A stretch of DNA of 64,000 bases, taken from positions 310,001 through 374,000 of the forward strand of contig CAWBLP010000008.1 of NCBI GenBank assembly GCA_963789495.1, read 5' to 3'. The position numbers were made by a program, and so were the translations under genes. The notes under the pieces are model-generated. The model was given only the letters and a program-made list of their open reading frames with translations. It did not search any database and had not been told where the DNA came from. Every line of letters begins with the position of its first letter. Position 1 is the stretch's first letter. Source of the stretch: CAWBLP01 sp963789495. GTDB taxonomy: Bacteria; Pseudomonadota; Alphaproteobacteria; Acetobacterales; Acetobacteraceae. This document shows positions 19,489 through 29,493 of this stretch, in pieces.

Positions 19489-20668
19489 TCATGCGGCCAT
19501 ATGCTCCTGTTGGAAAAGGCGCCCCTCGGCGTCGTAATCCGCCAGCCGGTGCGGCCCCCACAACACCGCCAGCCGCCCATCCGGATATTCGTGCACGCGC
19601 ACGGTGGCTCTGACGAAGTGCGGCCGCAGCCGCGACGGCGGCAGTTGCAGGGTGAGGCGGCGCCACTTCACCGTGTTGTCATGACCCACTCGGCGGTCCT
19701 CCTGGATGCACAAGAATCTCCCGCCAGGCACCGTTCGGATCCACCACGAAGGCCGATCCCGCCTGCTCGGCCGGCACCGCAAAGCGCGCGTTGTGCTCGG
19801 CGACGTAGACCTCCCGCAGCCATCGGTTCGCCGCCTCCGGTGTGCTGATCCCGGCCAGCGCCAGCTCCTTCGGCAGCCGGTCCTGCAACGTGCCGAACAG
19901 GCGCTCCGACCGCCCGCGGGCCTGCGGCGAGTAGGCCGCAATGTGCTCGATGCCGAGCTGCTTCAGCGCCCGGCCGAACTGTGTCAGCACTGTCTTCGAG
20001 ACACGACCGCCGGCCTCGGGCGTCTCGAAGTAGTGGCTGCCACGGTCGGTGTAGAGCGAGCAGAACAGGCCGTGCCGTTCAATCACCTCCCGTACGCCAC
20101 GCAGGCTTGAGGCGGTGCCCTCCTGCTCCACCAGGAACAGCGAGTAGACCGCACTCGTCGCGTCATCCATCGTCGCCACCAGGTCGTATTTGCGTTCGTC
20201 GCCAGGCAGCCAGGCATGGGTCGACGCATCCTGATGCAGCATCATGCCCACCAACGGCCGGCGCGGCCGCTTCTTGCGATGCGCCGAGCGCGACCGCGCC
20301 GGGGTCACCAGCCCGGCCCGTTGCAGGTGCAGCTTGGTCACCGTGTAGCCCAGCGTGTAGTTGTGCCGCTTGCCCAACTGCTCATGGAAATGCTTCACCG
20401 TGAAGCCGCGGTAGAGATCGCGATACAGGCCCAGCATCCGCTCGATCTCCGCCTTCGGCGCCTGCCGCAGCGAGGGGCGGAGGCGACGGTCGCTCAATCC
20501 CGCAACTCCTTCTTCCCGGTAGCGGTCGCGCCAGCGGCGGAACGTCCGCTCGCTGACCCCGAGCAACTCCGCCGCCTCCAGCTGGCTCAGCTCAGACCGT
20601 TCGGTCCGACCCAGCACGTCCTGAAAACGCATCCGACGAACCCCCTCGTGAATGCGTGCCCGATCCAT
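19489..20668 (-). pseudogene. DDE transposase (rve core), one frameshift near the C terminus
   Basis: The N terminus is a helix-turn-helix (LSQLEAAELLGVSERTFRRW), then a linker and an integrase core: D in HQDASTH, D in YTDRGSHY, E in ARGRSERLF. The main frame stops at 19679. An extra C at about 19711 (gtgcat for tgcatc on the coding strand) separates it from a C-terminal part (CIQEDRRVGHDNTVKW ... QQEHMAA) that is typical of these transposases. Corrected length is about 392 residues. The shift could be a sequence error, as in the neighbouring genes, or real inactivation. Confidence 0.8.
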
Positions 20669-20747
20669 CGCCGCCCCCCGTTCCAGCGAGCCAGTGGACC
20701 GGACACTTCACGAGCTACAAACACCGGACAGATCGCCAGCTAGCCAC

Positions 20748-20766
20748 ACGCGCCCGAACAGGTAAT
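20748..20766 (+). repeat. 19-bp direct repeat, right copy
   Basis: Identical to 19361-19379. Longer than the target duplication usually made by an IS481-type element. Confidence 0.8.
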
Positions 20767-20905
20767 TGACGCTGGCCCGCGGCCGCGTCTACTCTGTATC
20801 GATGCGTATCGTTGGTGGGCCCGTACTGAGCCGAAAGCCAGACCCCTGTCCGGGGAAAGGGAATTCGTCCGCGCGCTGACGCCATCTATCGCATGCAGGA
20901 TTTCC

Positions 20906-20937
20906 AAGGCCCCGCCGGAGACGGACGGGGCCTTTTT
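20906..20937 (+). terminator. Terminator-like hairpin upstream of the DHDPS-family gene
   Basis: A 9-bp stem aaggccccg / cggggcctt with an 11-base loop followed by a run of T. It lies 49 bases before the ATG at 20986 on the same strand, so it may end an upstream leader or small RNA, or act as an attenuator of the downstream gene. Confidence 0.6.
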
Positions 20938-20985
20938 GTATCCACCCTCTTCGCCTCGGCAATGCCGCAACAGGAGGAGAAGGTG

Positions 20986-21885
20986 ATGATGCAAGGAGTC
21001 TGGCGGCCGCTGATCACGCCGTTCCGGGACGGTGAGCTCGATGAAACCAGCCTGGTCGGTTTGCTGCACCGCTACTTGGCAGCACCGATCGACGGTCTGA
21101 TCCTGGCCGCAACAACCGGCGAGGCCCTGACCCTCGATGAGGCCGAAACCGAACGGCTGATCGCCGTCGCTGCCGACACCGTGGACCGCCGCATCCCGGT
21201 GTTCCTCGGCCTGTCCGGCAGCAATACCACACGCATGGTGCGACGCCTGAACGCCACACGCGGTTGGCCGATCGATGGCTACCTGATCACCTGCCCGTAT
21301 TACACGCGGCCCTCGCAGGAAGGCTTGCGACAGCACTTCACCCGTCTGTCGGAACACAGCGAAAAGCCGATCGCGCTGTACAACATCCCGTACCGCACCG
21401 GTGTGAACATGAGCAACGAGACGCTGCTGCGGCTTGCCGAACTGCCCAACATCGTCGGCCTGAAGGACTGCTGCGCCGACCACACCCAGAGTTTCGATAT
21501 GCTGAATGCGCGGCCGCCCGGCTTCGCCGTGCTGAGCGGCGAGGATGCGCTGTTCTACGCGGCTATCGCGCATGGCGCCGACGGCGGCATACTCGCCTCC
21601 GCCCATGTCGACCCAAACGGGTTTGCGGCGGTTCGCAGCGACCTGCTCGAGGGCAGGCTGTCCAACGCCTTGGCGCGCTGGCGCAGTCTGAACGAGGCGG
21701 TGAGGCTGTTATTCGCGGAGCCCAGCCCCGCGCCGATCAAGCATTGGCTCTGGCAGGAGGGTTGGATTTCGTCGCCGGAACTGCGATTGCCGATGACGCC
21801 GATCAGCGATGCGCTGGCGGCTCGGATTCGTGACTTCAGACACCGCCATCCGTCGACCGACCACCACACGCCGGCCGCGGCCTGA
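20986..21885 (+). CDS. Dihydrodipicolinate synthase-family aldolase
   Basis: 299 residues from ATG at 20986, chosen because AGGAGGAG lies just upstream and the family-like MQGVWRPLITPF begins there. TIM-barrel class I aldolase: the ATTGEA loop, the tyrosine of YNIPYRTG and the Schiff-base lysine of VGLKDC are all in place. DapA makes 4-hydroxy-tetrahydrodipicolinate in lysine synthesis; relatives cleave or join other pyruvate adducts. The genome context (no lysine genes) does not settle which. A terminator-like hairpin lies in the leader. Confidence 0.85.
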   Translation: MMQGVWRPLITPFRDGELDETSLVGLLHRYLAAPIDGLILAATTGEALTLDEAETERLIAVAADTVDRRIPVFLGLSGSNTTRMVRRLNATRGWPIDGYLITCPYYTRPSQEGLRQHFTRLSEHSEKPIALYNIPYRTGVNMSNETLLRLAELPNIVGLKDCCADHTQSFDMLNARPPGFAVLSGEDALFYAAIAHGADGGILASAHVDPNGFAAVRSDLLEGRLSNALARWRSLNEAVRLLFAEPSPAPIKHWLWQEGWISSPELRLPMTPISDALAARIRDFRHRHPSTDHHTPAAA

Positions 21886-21911
21886 CGGAGGCGATGGGGA
21901 TGCGGCAAGTA

Positions 21912-22148
21912 TCGGGGCGTTGCTCCGAACCCCACCAGGAGGCTTTGCCTCCTGTACCTCCAGCAAAGGCTCAGCCGTTGCAATCAATTCGGTTTGGGGT
22001 GCGGAGGGGGCACGAGCGACTCGGACCCGGGCAGCATCACGATAGGCCCACTCCCCACCCCAAACAGAGTCGGTTCCAAGGGCCGGGTCCTTGGCGGGGT
22101 TGCCAGGGGCAGCGCCCCTCGATGGGGGTCCCGGGGGCAACGCCCCCG
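21912..22148 (+). repeat. Hairpin-rich intergenic repeat, copy 1
   Basis: 237 bases closely similar to 26561-26798 in the same orientation. Contains several G/C-rich palindromes (aggggcagcgcccct, gggggcaacgccccc) and a complementary pair ggtttgggg / ccccaaac. It fills the space between the convergent stops of the DHDPS-family gene and the nitroreductase, where it could act as a bidirectional terminator. Confidence 0.85.
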
Positions 22149-22197
22149 ACACTACCTGCCTCTCACCACAAAGCGAGAGGCGTGGCGTGGGCTGTGG

Positions 22198-22761
22198 TTA
22201 CCCCTGCCACACCGAAACGAACTCGCCGGCGGCCGGGCGCGCCGCGGGCGAACCGCCGCCCACCTGCGTACCGAGATAGACAAAGCCGACGATGTCGTCT
22301 TCGGCGGTCAGTCCGAGCGCGTGTTTGACGTCCGCATCGTAGGCCGGTGCGCCGGTTTTCCACATGGCGCCGAAGCCCTGGGCATTGGCCGCCAGAATCA
22401 CGTTCTGCGTGGCCGCGGCGGCGGAGGCCATCTGCTCGACCTCCGGGATCTTGTGATTTTTGTGCAGGCGCGCCGCCACCACCACGATGACCGGCGCCCG
22501 CAACGCCTTGTCGCGTTCGCGTTGCAGCATGTCCGCCGAGGCGGCGGGCTCGCGGCGTTGCAGGGATTGCGCCATGACGTCGCCGAAGCGCGCCCGTTTG
22601 TCCTCGGGGATCACCACGAAGCGCCAGGGACGCAGCCTGCCATGGTCCGGCGCGCGCACGGCGCTGCTGAAGATCGCATCCAGGGCGGCCTGGTCGGGGC
22701 CGGGGCCCTGCAGCTTCATTGCCAATTCGCGGCCGAGCAGCAGTTCCATTGCATCCATCAT
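22198..22761 (-). CDS. Nitroreductase-family NAD(P)H-dependent flavin oxidoreductase (YdjA-like)
   Basis: 187 residues from ATG at 22761, preceded by GGAGG five bases away. The N-terminal FMN-binding pattern VRAPDHGRLRPWRFVV is that of the YdjA subgroup, and the C-terminal FVYLGTQVG is the family end. Binds FMN and reduces nitro or quinone-like compounds in the cytoplasm. It lies alone; the TetR-family gene upstream on the same strand is 130 bases away. Confidence 0.85.
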   Translation of the reverse strand: MMDAMELLLGRELAMKLQGPGPDQAALDAIFSSAVRAPDHGRLRPWRFVVIPEDKRARFGDVMAQSLQRREPAASADMLQRERDKALRAPVIVVVAARLHKNHKIPEVEQMASAAAATQNVILAANAQGFGAMWKTGAPAYDADVKHALGLTAEDDIVGFVYLGTQVGGGSPAARPAAGEFVSVWQG

Positions 22762-22891
22762 CGATCCTCCAACGCGGTGGCGCATTGGCGCCCCAACCGG
22801 CCCCGATGATCGACCGAGTGGAGGCGGCTCGCAATATCGCCCGATCCGGTTCAGCGCGGCCCGGCTTGGGAAGGCTGGCCTGGCTGCGGCC

Positions 22892-23548
22892 TTACCCGCG
22901 TTCGTTGCGGCCGGGACGCGGCTTGCCACGAGCCTCCGGACCTGGATTGCGCGCTGCTTCCACCAACGCCCGGATCGCCCATCGCTTCACCTTGCGCGCC
23001 TCCGCGTCATCCAGTTGCAGCACGTCCTTGAACACCACCATCAACTCAGTGCCGATGATCACCGCGAGCGCTCGGCTCAGCAGTTTCAACGCCGCCGGTC
23101 TGAACTCGGCACGCGCCGGTTCCAGCGCGGCCTCGATCAGCGGCGTGCGACGGTTCTGGCGCGCCGGAATGCCGCTATCGGTCTCCGCCTTCACCGAACG
23201 TTGCAGCGAATGCACCAGCATCATACGCAGCGGCGCCTCGTTCGCCAGGACCATGTCATGCAGCACGGTATCCACACGCTCCAGGCGCGCGATCGGATCG
23301 CTGGGCGACGCGCCGGCAAACAACATGGCAGGATCTGGTATGGCGACATCCAACGATGCCTCCAGAAGCAGGGCTTCCACGCCGGAGAAGTAACGATAGG
23401 CCGTTGCGCGTGAAACCAGCGCCTCCGCGGCGATCTCCTCCAGGTTCGGCTGACGCCCCTGCTCCAGCAAGCGCGTCGCCGCCTGCAACAGATCCTTACG
23501 GGTGCGCCGCTTCTGGTTGGCGGTCCCGCCCTGACTGGACTCTGCCAC
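22892..23548 (-). CDS. TetR/AcrR-family transcriptional regulator
   Basis: 218 residues from a GTG at 23548, one base after the stop of the SnoaL-like gene. The N-terminal helix-turn-helix is clear (ATRLLEQGRQPNLEEIAAEALVSRATAYRYF within about residues 18-60). The C-terminal ligand domain is all helical and not assignable. The tight spacing suggests it is co-transcribed with the SnoaL gene, and it may repress that pair. Confidence 0.87.
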   Translation of the reverse strand: MAESSQGGTANQKRRTRKDLLQAATRLLEQGRQPNLEEIAAEALVSRATAYRYFSGVEALLLEASLDVAIPDPAMLFAGASPSDPIARLERVDTVLHDMVLANEAPLRMMLVHSLQRSVKAETDSGIPARQNRRTPLIEAALEPARAEFRPAALKLLSRALAVIIGTELMVVFKDVLQLDDAEARKVKRWAIRALVEAARNPGPEARGKPRPGRNERG

Positions 23549-23549
23549 G

Positions 23550-23973
23550 TCAGTCCTGTGGCAGTTGCTGGAAGATCGCGGCCATGTCGACCCACACATT
23601 CTCCCGCTTGATGTTGCCGTCATCGGCGAACTCGATGACATGCAGCAGGCGGAATTCCAGCGGCCGGTCCCTGCCGTCGAGCCCGAACGGCCTGCCCGGC
23701 GCCTTGCCGCGCCACACCAACTCATCGACCAGGAAGTCGTCGCCGTACAGCCGCCTCTGGCAGGTGATCCTGCCGTCCGACAGATCGGCGAACAAGGTCT
23801 CGTAGAACGGACGCGCCCCCTCGCGGCCATGGGTCGGGCCGGTCGGCCAGCCGACGATGTCGTGCTCTGCATCCGGCGACAGCGTCGCCAGGTACGCCCG
23901 CCACGTTGTCCTGGGCTTCGAAGGTGAAATGCTCATCGATCTTGCGATCCATGTCGGCACGGGTCATCGGCAT
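23550..23973 (-). pseudogene. SnoaL-like (NTF2-fold) protein, one frameshift
   Basis: Two frames join into one NTF2-fold protein of about 140 residues. MPMTRADMDRKIDEHFTF starts at ATG 23973 with AGGAGCG upstream; the rest (AYLATLSPDAEHD ... VDMAAIFQQLPQD) is in a second frame. An extra base at about 23900 (gcccgcc region) accounts for the break. SnoaL-like proteins bind small polar molecules and some are cyclases or hydroxylases; no function can be assigned here. Followed directly by a TetR-family gene. Confidence 0.75.
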
Positions 23974-24233
23974 GGTGCAGCGCTCCTGGGTTTGCCGGCT
24001 GAACGATCGCGAGATCCTACTGAGAATTCTCGTCTCGTTGCAATACGCAGGTCGCAGGATAAGGCAGCGTCGCAGAACTCTCCAATCCGACCGCGCATCC
24101 CGGATGGCCGCCGCGGGCAGACAATTCCCGCCAGATGCGCCCGGGACCGTGGTAGCCTACCCACCATGCGACGCCGCGGCCGGAACGGCGGCCACGGCCC
24201 GCGCGACCCGTGAGGGGGGGGGAGACAACAGCC

Positions 24234-25406
24234 ATGCTACGCCTGATCTACAGTGCAACCCCGGCCGGTGCGCCGGACCAGTACGGCGACGCGGTGGACA
24301 CGCTGCGCGCGGCCGACGGCACCACGCTGCAAACCTACCCGAAGACGCAGGCCGGATTTACCGCGCCCGCGGCGCCACTCGCCGCCGCGATCGATGCCTG
24401 GCTGACGAAGCGGGGCCCACGATCGGAACCCGTGGTGGTGATGGTGCACGGCTACCAGTTCGACCCCAGCAAAGGGATCGATGCGCTACCGGACAGCCCG
24501 TTCGGTACGATCTATGGTCTGCCGCCGGCGGTGAACGCCTGCCTTAGTTGGCTGCCGTTGGTCGGCGAATGCGATGCGACCGGCGGCAGCCTCGCGGAGA
24601 ATGCCGTCGGCTTCTGCTACAAGTCCGATTCCGGCAGCGGCGAATTCACCCGCGCCGGGTGGGACAACAGCTATCAATACGCGGTGTTCGACCAGGCGCC
24701 CCTGGCTTCCCGCGCACTGGCCAGCATCCTGGCGCAGTTGGGCACGCGCGCCATCACCCTGCGCGTGCTGGCGCATAGCCTGGGCACACGCACCTTCAGC
24801 CAGGCGATCGGTCTGCTGCGCGGACAATGGCCGGCCAACCTCGACCGCGCGGTGCTGCTGGACGGCGCCGAGTTCAGCGTCGATGCCGCGGCGAACTTCG
24901 CCGGCTGCAGCTTCGACGTGATCAACATCGCCAACCGCACCGATCAAGTCCTGCTGGCCGGCGGCCAGAAGGCGTGCCATCCGATGCGGCAGAATAACAG
25001 TCTGCCGGCGCGAAATATCGGCTTCGACGGACTCGGCACGATCGACCGCTGGCTCGACCTGCAACTCGACAATCCGGCCTTGGTGACCTGGTTCGCCGAA
25101 AACCACGCGCCGACCGACACATCCTACAAGGTCGATGCGCACGCACTGGAGACCAGCCATCCGTTCGCCCAGTTCGACCACTGGTGCTGCTACACCAATG
25201 AGGGCAACCGTTCGCTGGTCCGCGACCTGCTGTTCAGCGACGCCATGACGGTCGGGCAGATGAAGGCGCGCGGTGTGCCGGCCGGTGTGGCGAGCGTCGG
25301 CTATGGCCAGTTCGACAGCGTCAAGCCGCCCGCAACACCGGGCTCGCTGGCGGAACGGCGGCGTGCACTGAGCAGCGGAGATGGCGGAGGCGGATCGTCC
25401 GGCTGA
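24234..25406 (+). CDS. Alpha/beta-hydrolase-like protein, DUF900-type
   Basis: 390 residues from ATG at 24234, after a G-rich ribosome site inside a run of about nine or ten Gs. The N-terminal third has the strand-loop VVVMVHGYQFDPS. The nucleophile elbow is AHSLGTRTF, so the serine is in place, and acidic and histidine candidates follow. Six or more cysteines suggest disulfides, but no signal peptide is seen. The C terminus is a low-complexity Gly/Ser tail. Substrate unknown. It is convergent with the next gene, 9 bases between stops. Confidence 0.6.
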   Translation: MLRLIYSATPAGAPDQYGDAVDTLRAADGTTLQTYPKTQAGFTAPAAPLAAAIDAWLTKRGPRSEPVVVMVHGYQFDPSKGIDALPDSPFGTIYGLPPAVNACLSWLPLVGECDATGGSLAENAVGFCYKSDSGSGEFTRAGWDNSYQYAVFDQAPLASRALASILAQLGTRAITLRVLAHSLGTRTFSQAIGLLRGQWPANLDRAVLLDGAEFSVDAAANFAGCSFDVINIANRTDQVLLAGGQKACHPMRQNNSLPARNIGFDGLGTIDRWLDLQLDNPALVTWFAENHAPTDTSYKVDAHALETSHPFAQFDHWCCYTNEGNRSLVRDLLFSDAMTVGQMKARGVPAGVASVGYGQFDSVKPPATPGSLAERRRALSSGDGGGGSSG

Positions 25407-25415
25407 ACCGGGCGG

Positions 25416-26453
25416 TCAGGGCGCAACCGGGTCAGCCAGCTTGCGCCAGGCCGCGATGCCGCCCTCGACATGACAGGCCGCGTGCAGGCCAGCATCCTGC
25501 GCCGCCTGCACCGCCATGGCGGATCGCTCTCCGAACGCGCAGTAGAACACCAGGCGTTTGCCGGTCGCGGTGGCCAGTTCATGCAGCAGCCCGTCGGGCT
25601 GGATGCTCTCCTGCAGTTCCGGATAGGGCACATGCAGCGCGCCCGGAATGCTGCCGTTGCGCGCGCGTTCGCCTGTTTCGCGCAGATCGATCAGTGCGAC
25701 GTCGGGTCGTCCGACCAGCGCCCGGGCCTGCTCCGCAGTCACCGCCCAGCCGCGCCGCGCGACCTCGGCCTGGTGCAGGCCCTGTCGCATGTTCGCCGGC
25801 ACGGCCACGTCCATCATCTTCGGATTGGACAGGTTCAGGTTGTTCATCAACGCTACATACTCATCGACGCCAGAGACCTGCAGGCGCGGATTGTAGCGTT
25901 TCTCCTCCGCAATCGTGCTGACCGTGTCGCCCTTGTAGTCGTGCGCGGGAAAAACCTGGGTCTCGTCGGGCAGTTTCAGCAGACGGTGAAAGATGAACTG
26001 GTACTGCGCGCGTGGATCGCCGTTCTGGAAGTCGGTGCGGCCGGTGCCGCGGATCAGCAGCGTATCGCCGGTGAACACGCGATCGGCCATCGCAAAGCTG
26101 TACAAGTCGTCGGTGTGGCCGGGCGTGTAGATGGCCTCCAGCGCCAGGCCCTCGATACGCAGCGTGTCGCCGTCGGACAGACGCATGGACACCACATCGA
26201 CACCGGATTGCTCGCCCATGACGGTGATGCAGCGCGTGCGATCGCGTAGGGCGCCGAGACCGGTGATGTGGTCGGCATGCAGATGCGTATCCACCGCCTT
26301 CACAAGCTTCAGGTCCAGTTCGCGGATGAGCTGGAGGTAACGGTCCACCTTCTCCAGCACCGGATCGATGATCAGCGCCTCACCGCCGCGGCGGGAGGCG
26401 AGCAGGTAGGTGTAGGTACCGGAGGTGGCGTCGAACAACTGACGGAAGAGCAT
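25416..26453 (-). CDS. Persulfide dioxygenase-rhodanese fusion (metallo-beta-lactamase fold)
   Basis: 345 residues in two domains. Residues about 1-235 are an ETHE1-like metallo-beta-lactamase domain: metal motif THLHADH, then the H in TPGHTDD, D in FTGDTLL and H in FPAHDYKGD. Residues about 240-345 are a rhodanese domain with the catalytic cysteine in FYCAFGERSAM. Such fusions oxidise glutathione persulfide to sulfite and combine or transfer the sulfur, so they detoxify sulfide in the cytoplasm. No sulfide:quinone reductase gene is beside it. Confidence 0.88.
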   Translation of the reverse strand: MLFRQLFDATSGTYTYLLASRRGGEALIIDPVLEKVDRYLQLIRELDLKLVKAVDTHLHADHITGLGALRDRTRCITVMGEQSGVDVVSMRLSDGDTLRIEGLALEAIYTPGHTDDLYSFAMADRVFTGDTLLIRGTGRTDFQNGDPRAQYQFIFHRLLKLPDETQVFPAHDYKGDTVSTIAEEKRYNPRLQVSGVDEYVALMNNLNLSNPKMMDVAVPANMRQGLHQAEVARRGWAVTAEQARALVGRPDVALIDLRETGERARNGSIPGALHVPYPELQESIQPDGLLHELATATGKRLVFYCAFGERSAMAVQAAQDAGLHAACHVEGGIAAWRKLADPVAP

Positions 26454-26560
26454 GGACGTCTCCCCTGTTGTGGCTGATTTGTTTCCCGGTGGGGGCGTTG
26501 CGGAGAGTATCCGATCAGCAGCCGCGCTGTCGCGGGAAAATCATGCTCTTTGGGCACGCG

Positions 26561-26798
26561 TCGGGGCGTTGCCCCGAACCCCACCAGGTGGCTTCGCCCC
26601 CTGGACCCCGAGCAAAGGCACAGCCTTTGCAATCAATTCGGTTTGGGGCGGGGAGGGGGCGCGGCGGTCCCGGACCACACGAACATCGCGGAATGGCCCC
26701 CTCCCCACCCCAAACAGTAATCGGTTCCAAGGGCCGGGCCCTTGGCGGGGTTTCAAGGGGCAGCGCCCCTTGATGGGGTTTCGGGGGCAGCGCCCCCG
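26561..26798 (+). repeat. Hairpin-rich intergenic repeat, copy 2
   Basis: Same sequence and orientation as 21912-22148 with scattered changes, several of which keep the stems paired (aaggggcagcgcccctt; gggggcagcgccccc). It fills most of the 353 bases between the persulfide dioxygenase start and the ppdK stop, ending 9 bases from the ppdK stop. Confidence 0.85.
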
Positions 26799-26806
26799 CC
26801 GCTCGC

Positions 26807-29481
26807 CTAGGCCGTGCGGTCGTCCTCCGCCCCGAGTGCCGCCTGCGCCGCCGCCAGTCGCGCCACCGGCACGCGATACGGGCTGCAGGACACGTAATCC
26901 AGCCCGATCTTCTCGCAAAACGCGATCGAGGCCGGGTCGCCGCCGTGTTCGCCGCAGATCCCCAGCTTAAGCTTGTTCCGGGTGGACTGCGGCCCTTCTC
27001 CGCCGCCATCCGCATCATCTCGCCCACGCCCTCGATATCCAGCGACACGAACGGATCCTTCGGCAGGATGCCCTGCTCGACATATTGCGGCAGGAACTTC
27101 CCCGCATCATCCCGCGACAGGCCGAACACGGTCTGCGTCAGGTCGTTGGTGCCGAAGCTGAAGAAATCTGCCAGTCTCGGCGATCTTGTCGGCCAGCAGC
27201 GCGGCGCGCGGCAGCTCGATCATCGTGCCCACGCTGTACTCGATCCTGCGGCCCGCCTTGGCGAACACCTCCTCCGCCACCTTGTCCACCTGGGCGCGGG
27301 TGATCTCCAGCTCGCGCCGGGTCGCGACCAGCGGGATCATGACCTCCGGATGCGGCGGCTTGCCGGTTTCCTCCGCCACTGCCAGCGCGCCCTCGAAGAT
27401 GGCGCGGGCCTGCATCTCGTAGATTTCCGGATAGCTGATGCCCAGGCGGCAGCCGCGATGCCCCAGCATCGGGTTCGCCTCGGCCAGTTCCGCGGCGCGG
27501 CGGCGGATCGTCTCGACGTCGGACCCGAGGCCCCGCGCCACTTCCTCCAGTTCGGCCTCCGCATGCGGCAGGAACTCATGCAGCGGTGGATCGAGCAGCC
27601 GGATGGTGACCGGCAGACCGGCCATGATGGTGAAGAGCTGCCGGAAATCCTCCCGCTGGAACGGCAGCAACTGCGCCAGCGCCTGGCGGCGGCCGACCTC
27701 GTCGCTCGCCATGATCATCTGCCGCACCGCGCTGATGCGCTCGGCGTCGAAGAACATGTGTTCGGTGCGCGACAGGCCGATGCCCTCGGCACCGAACTTG
27801 CGCGCGGTTTCCGCATCCAGCGGGGTCTCGGCATTGGCACGCACGCCCATCCGCCGCGCCTTGTCCGCCCATTCCATCAGCGTGCCGAAATCACCGGACA
27901 TCGCCGGCTCCACCATCGCCACCGCGCCGATGAAGACCTCCCCGGTGGCACCGTCCAGGGTGATGATCTCGCCGCCCCGCACCGATTTGCCGCCGGACGA
28001 CAGCGTCTGCGCGTTGTAGTCCACGGTGATGCCGCCGGCACCCGCCACGCAGGGCCGGCCCATGCCGCGCGCCACCACCGCGGCGTGGCTGGTCATGCCG
28101 CCGCGGGTGGTCAGAATGCCCTGGGCGGCGTGCATGCCGTGGATGTCTTCCGGGCTGGTCTCGATACGTACCAGGATCACCGCCTCGCCCTTGCCGGCGC
28201 GGCTCTCCGCCTCATCGGCGCTGAACACCACAGCACCGGATGCCGCACCGGGGCTGGCCGGCAGGCCCTTCGCCAGCAGCGTGCGTGGCGCCTTCGGGTC
28301 CAGCGTCGGATGCAGCAACTGGTCGAGCGCGGTCGGATTGACCCGACGCACCGCCTCCGCCTCGTCGATCAGGCCTTCCCGCGCCATCTCCACCGCCATC
28401 CGCAGGCTGGCCGCGGCGGTGCGCTTGCCATTCCTGGTCTGTAACATGTACAGCTTCTTCTGCTGCACGGTGAATTCCAGGTCCTGCATATCCTTGTAGT
28501 GCTGCTCAAGCTTTTCACGCACTGCCAGCAGTTCGTGATAGGCGTCGGGCATCACCTGTTCCATCGGCGTCTCGCCCGGCTTCGCCCCGGCGGAGGACAC
28601 CGGCTGCGGCGTGCGGATGCCGGCCACCACATCCTCGCCCTGCGCGTTCACCAGGTACTCGCCGTAGAACACGTTCTCGACCGGTCGACGGGTCCCGCGT
28701 GAAGCAGACGCCGGTGGCGCAGTCGGTGCCCATATTGCCGAACACCATGGCCTGGACGTTCACCGCGGTGCCCCACTCGACCGGAATGTCGTGCAGCCGC
28801 CGATAGGTGATGGCGCGGGGGTTCATCCAGGAGCCGAACACCGCGGCAATCGCACCCCAGAGCTGCTCGGTGCGGGTCGAGCGGGAACGGCTTGCCCTTC
28901 TCCTCCGCGATCATCTCCTTGTAGCTGCCAACCACACGCTGCCAGTCCTGCGCGGACAGCGCGGTATCCTCGATGGCACCCGTCTCCATCTTGGTGTGCT
29001 CAATGATCTCCTCGAACCGGTGGTGGTCGACGCCCAGCACCACCGAGGCGTACATCTGGATGAAGCGGCGATAGGAGTCCCAGGCGAAGCGCTCATCCTT
29101 GGCCAGCGCGGCCAGCCCGTCCACGGTCACATCGTTCAGCCCGAGGTTCAGCACGGTGTCCATCATGCCGGGCATCGACACGCGCGCACCGGAGCGGACG
29201 GAGACCAGCAGCGGGTTCTTTGGATCGCCGAACTTGCGGCCGAGACCCTGCTCCATGCGAGCCATTGCCTCCCGCACCTGTCCATCCAGTTCGGCGGGGT
29301 AGCGATGGCTGTTCTTGTTGAATTCGGTGCAGACCTCGGTGGTGATGGTGAAACCGGGCGGCACAGGCAGGCCGATCGACGCCATCTCCGCCAGGTTGGC
29401 GCCCTTGCCGCCAAGCAGATTTTTCATCTCGGCGCGGCCTTCATTGTGACCGGCCCCGAAGCTGTACACCCACTTGGTCAT
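26807..29481 (-). pseudogene. ppdK: Pyruvate, phosphate dikinase, four frameshifts
   Basis: All parts of PPDK are present: nucleotide-binding N terminus (MTKWVYSFG, LLGGKGANLAEMA), central phosphohistidine loop (GILTTRGGMTSHAAVVARGMG) and the C-terminal TIM barrel ending GLDYVSCSPYRVPVARL. Frame breaks at about 28870 (+1), 28680 (+1), 27172 (+1) and 26985 (-1 or +2) interrupt it. Corrected length is about 889 residues, the normal size. PPDK interconverts pyruvate and phosphoenolpyruvate using ATP and phosphate. It directly follows glyS, a pairing seen in many alphaproteobacteria. ATG at 29481, or GTG at 29493 which abuts the glyS stop. Sequence error is the likely cause of the breaks. Confidence 0.9.
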
Positions 29482-29493
29482 CTTGAACCCCAC

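Larger units (their letters stand above)
19397..20731 (-). mobile_element. Insertion sequence, IS481/ISNCY-like
   Basis: 1335 bp bounded by 32-bp inverted repeats (19397-19428 and 20700-20731) that agree at 27 positions and each contain two tgtccg motifs. One transposase gene on the minus strand fills most of it. A 36-bp palindrome lies just inside the left end. The family assignment rests on the transposase type and the TGTCCG-type ends. Confidence 0.75.
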
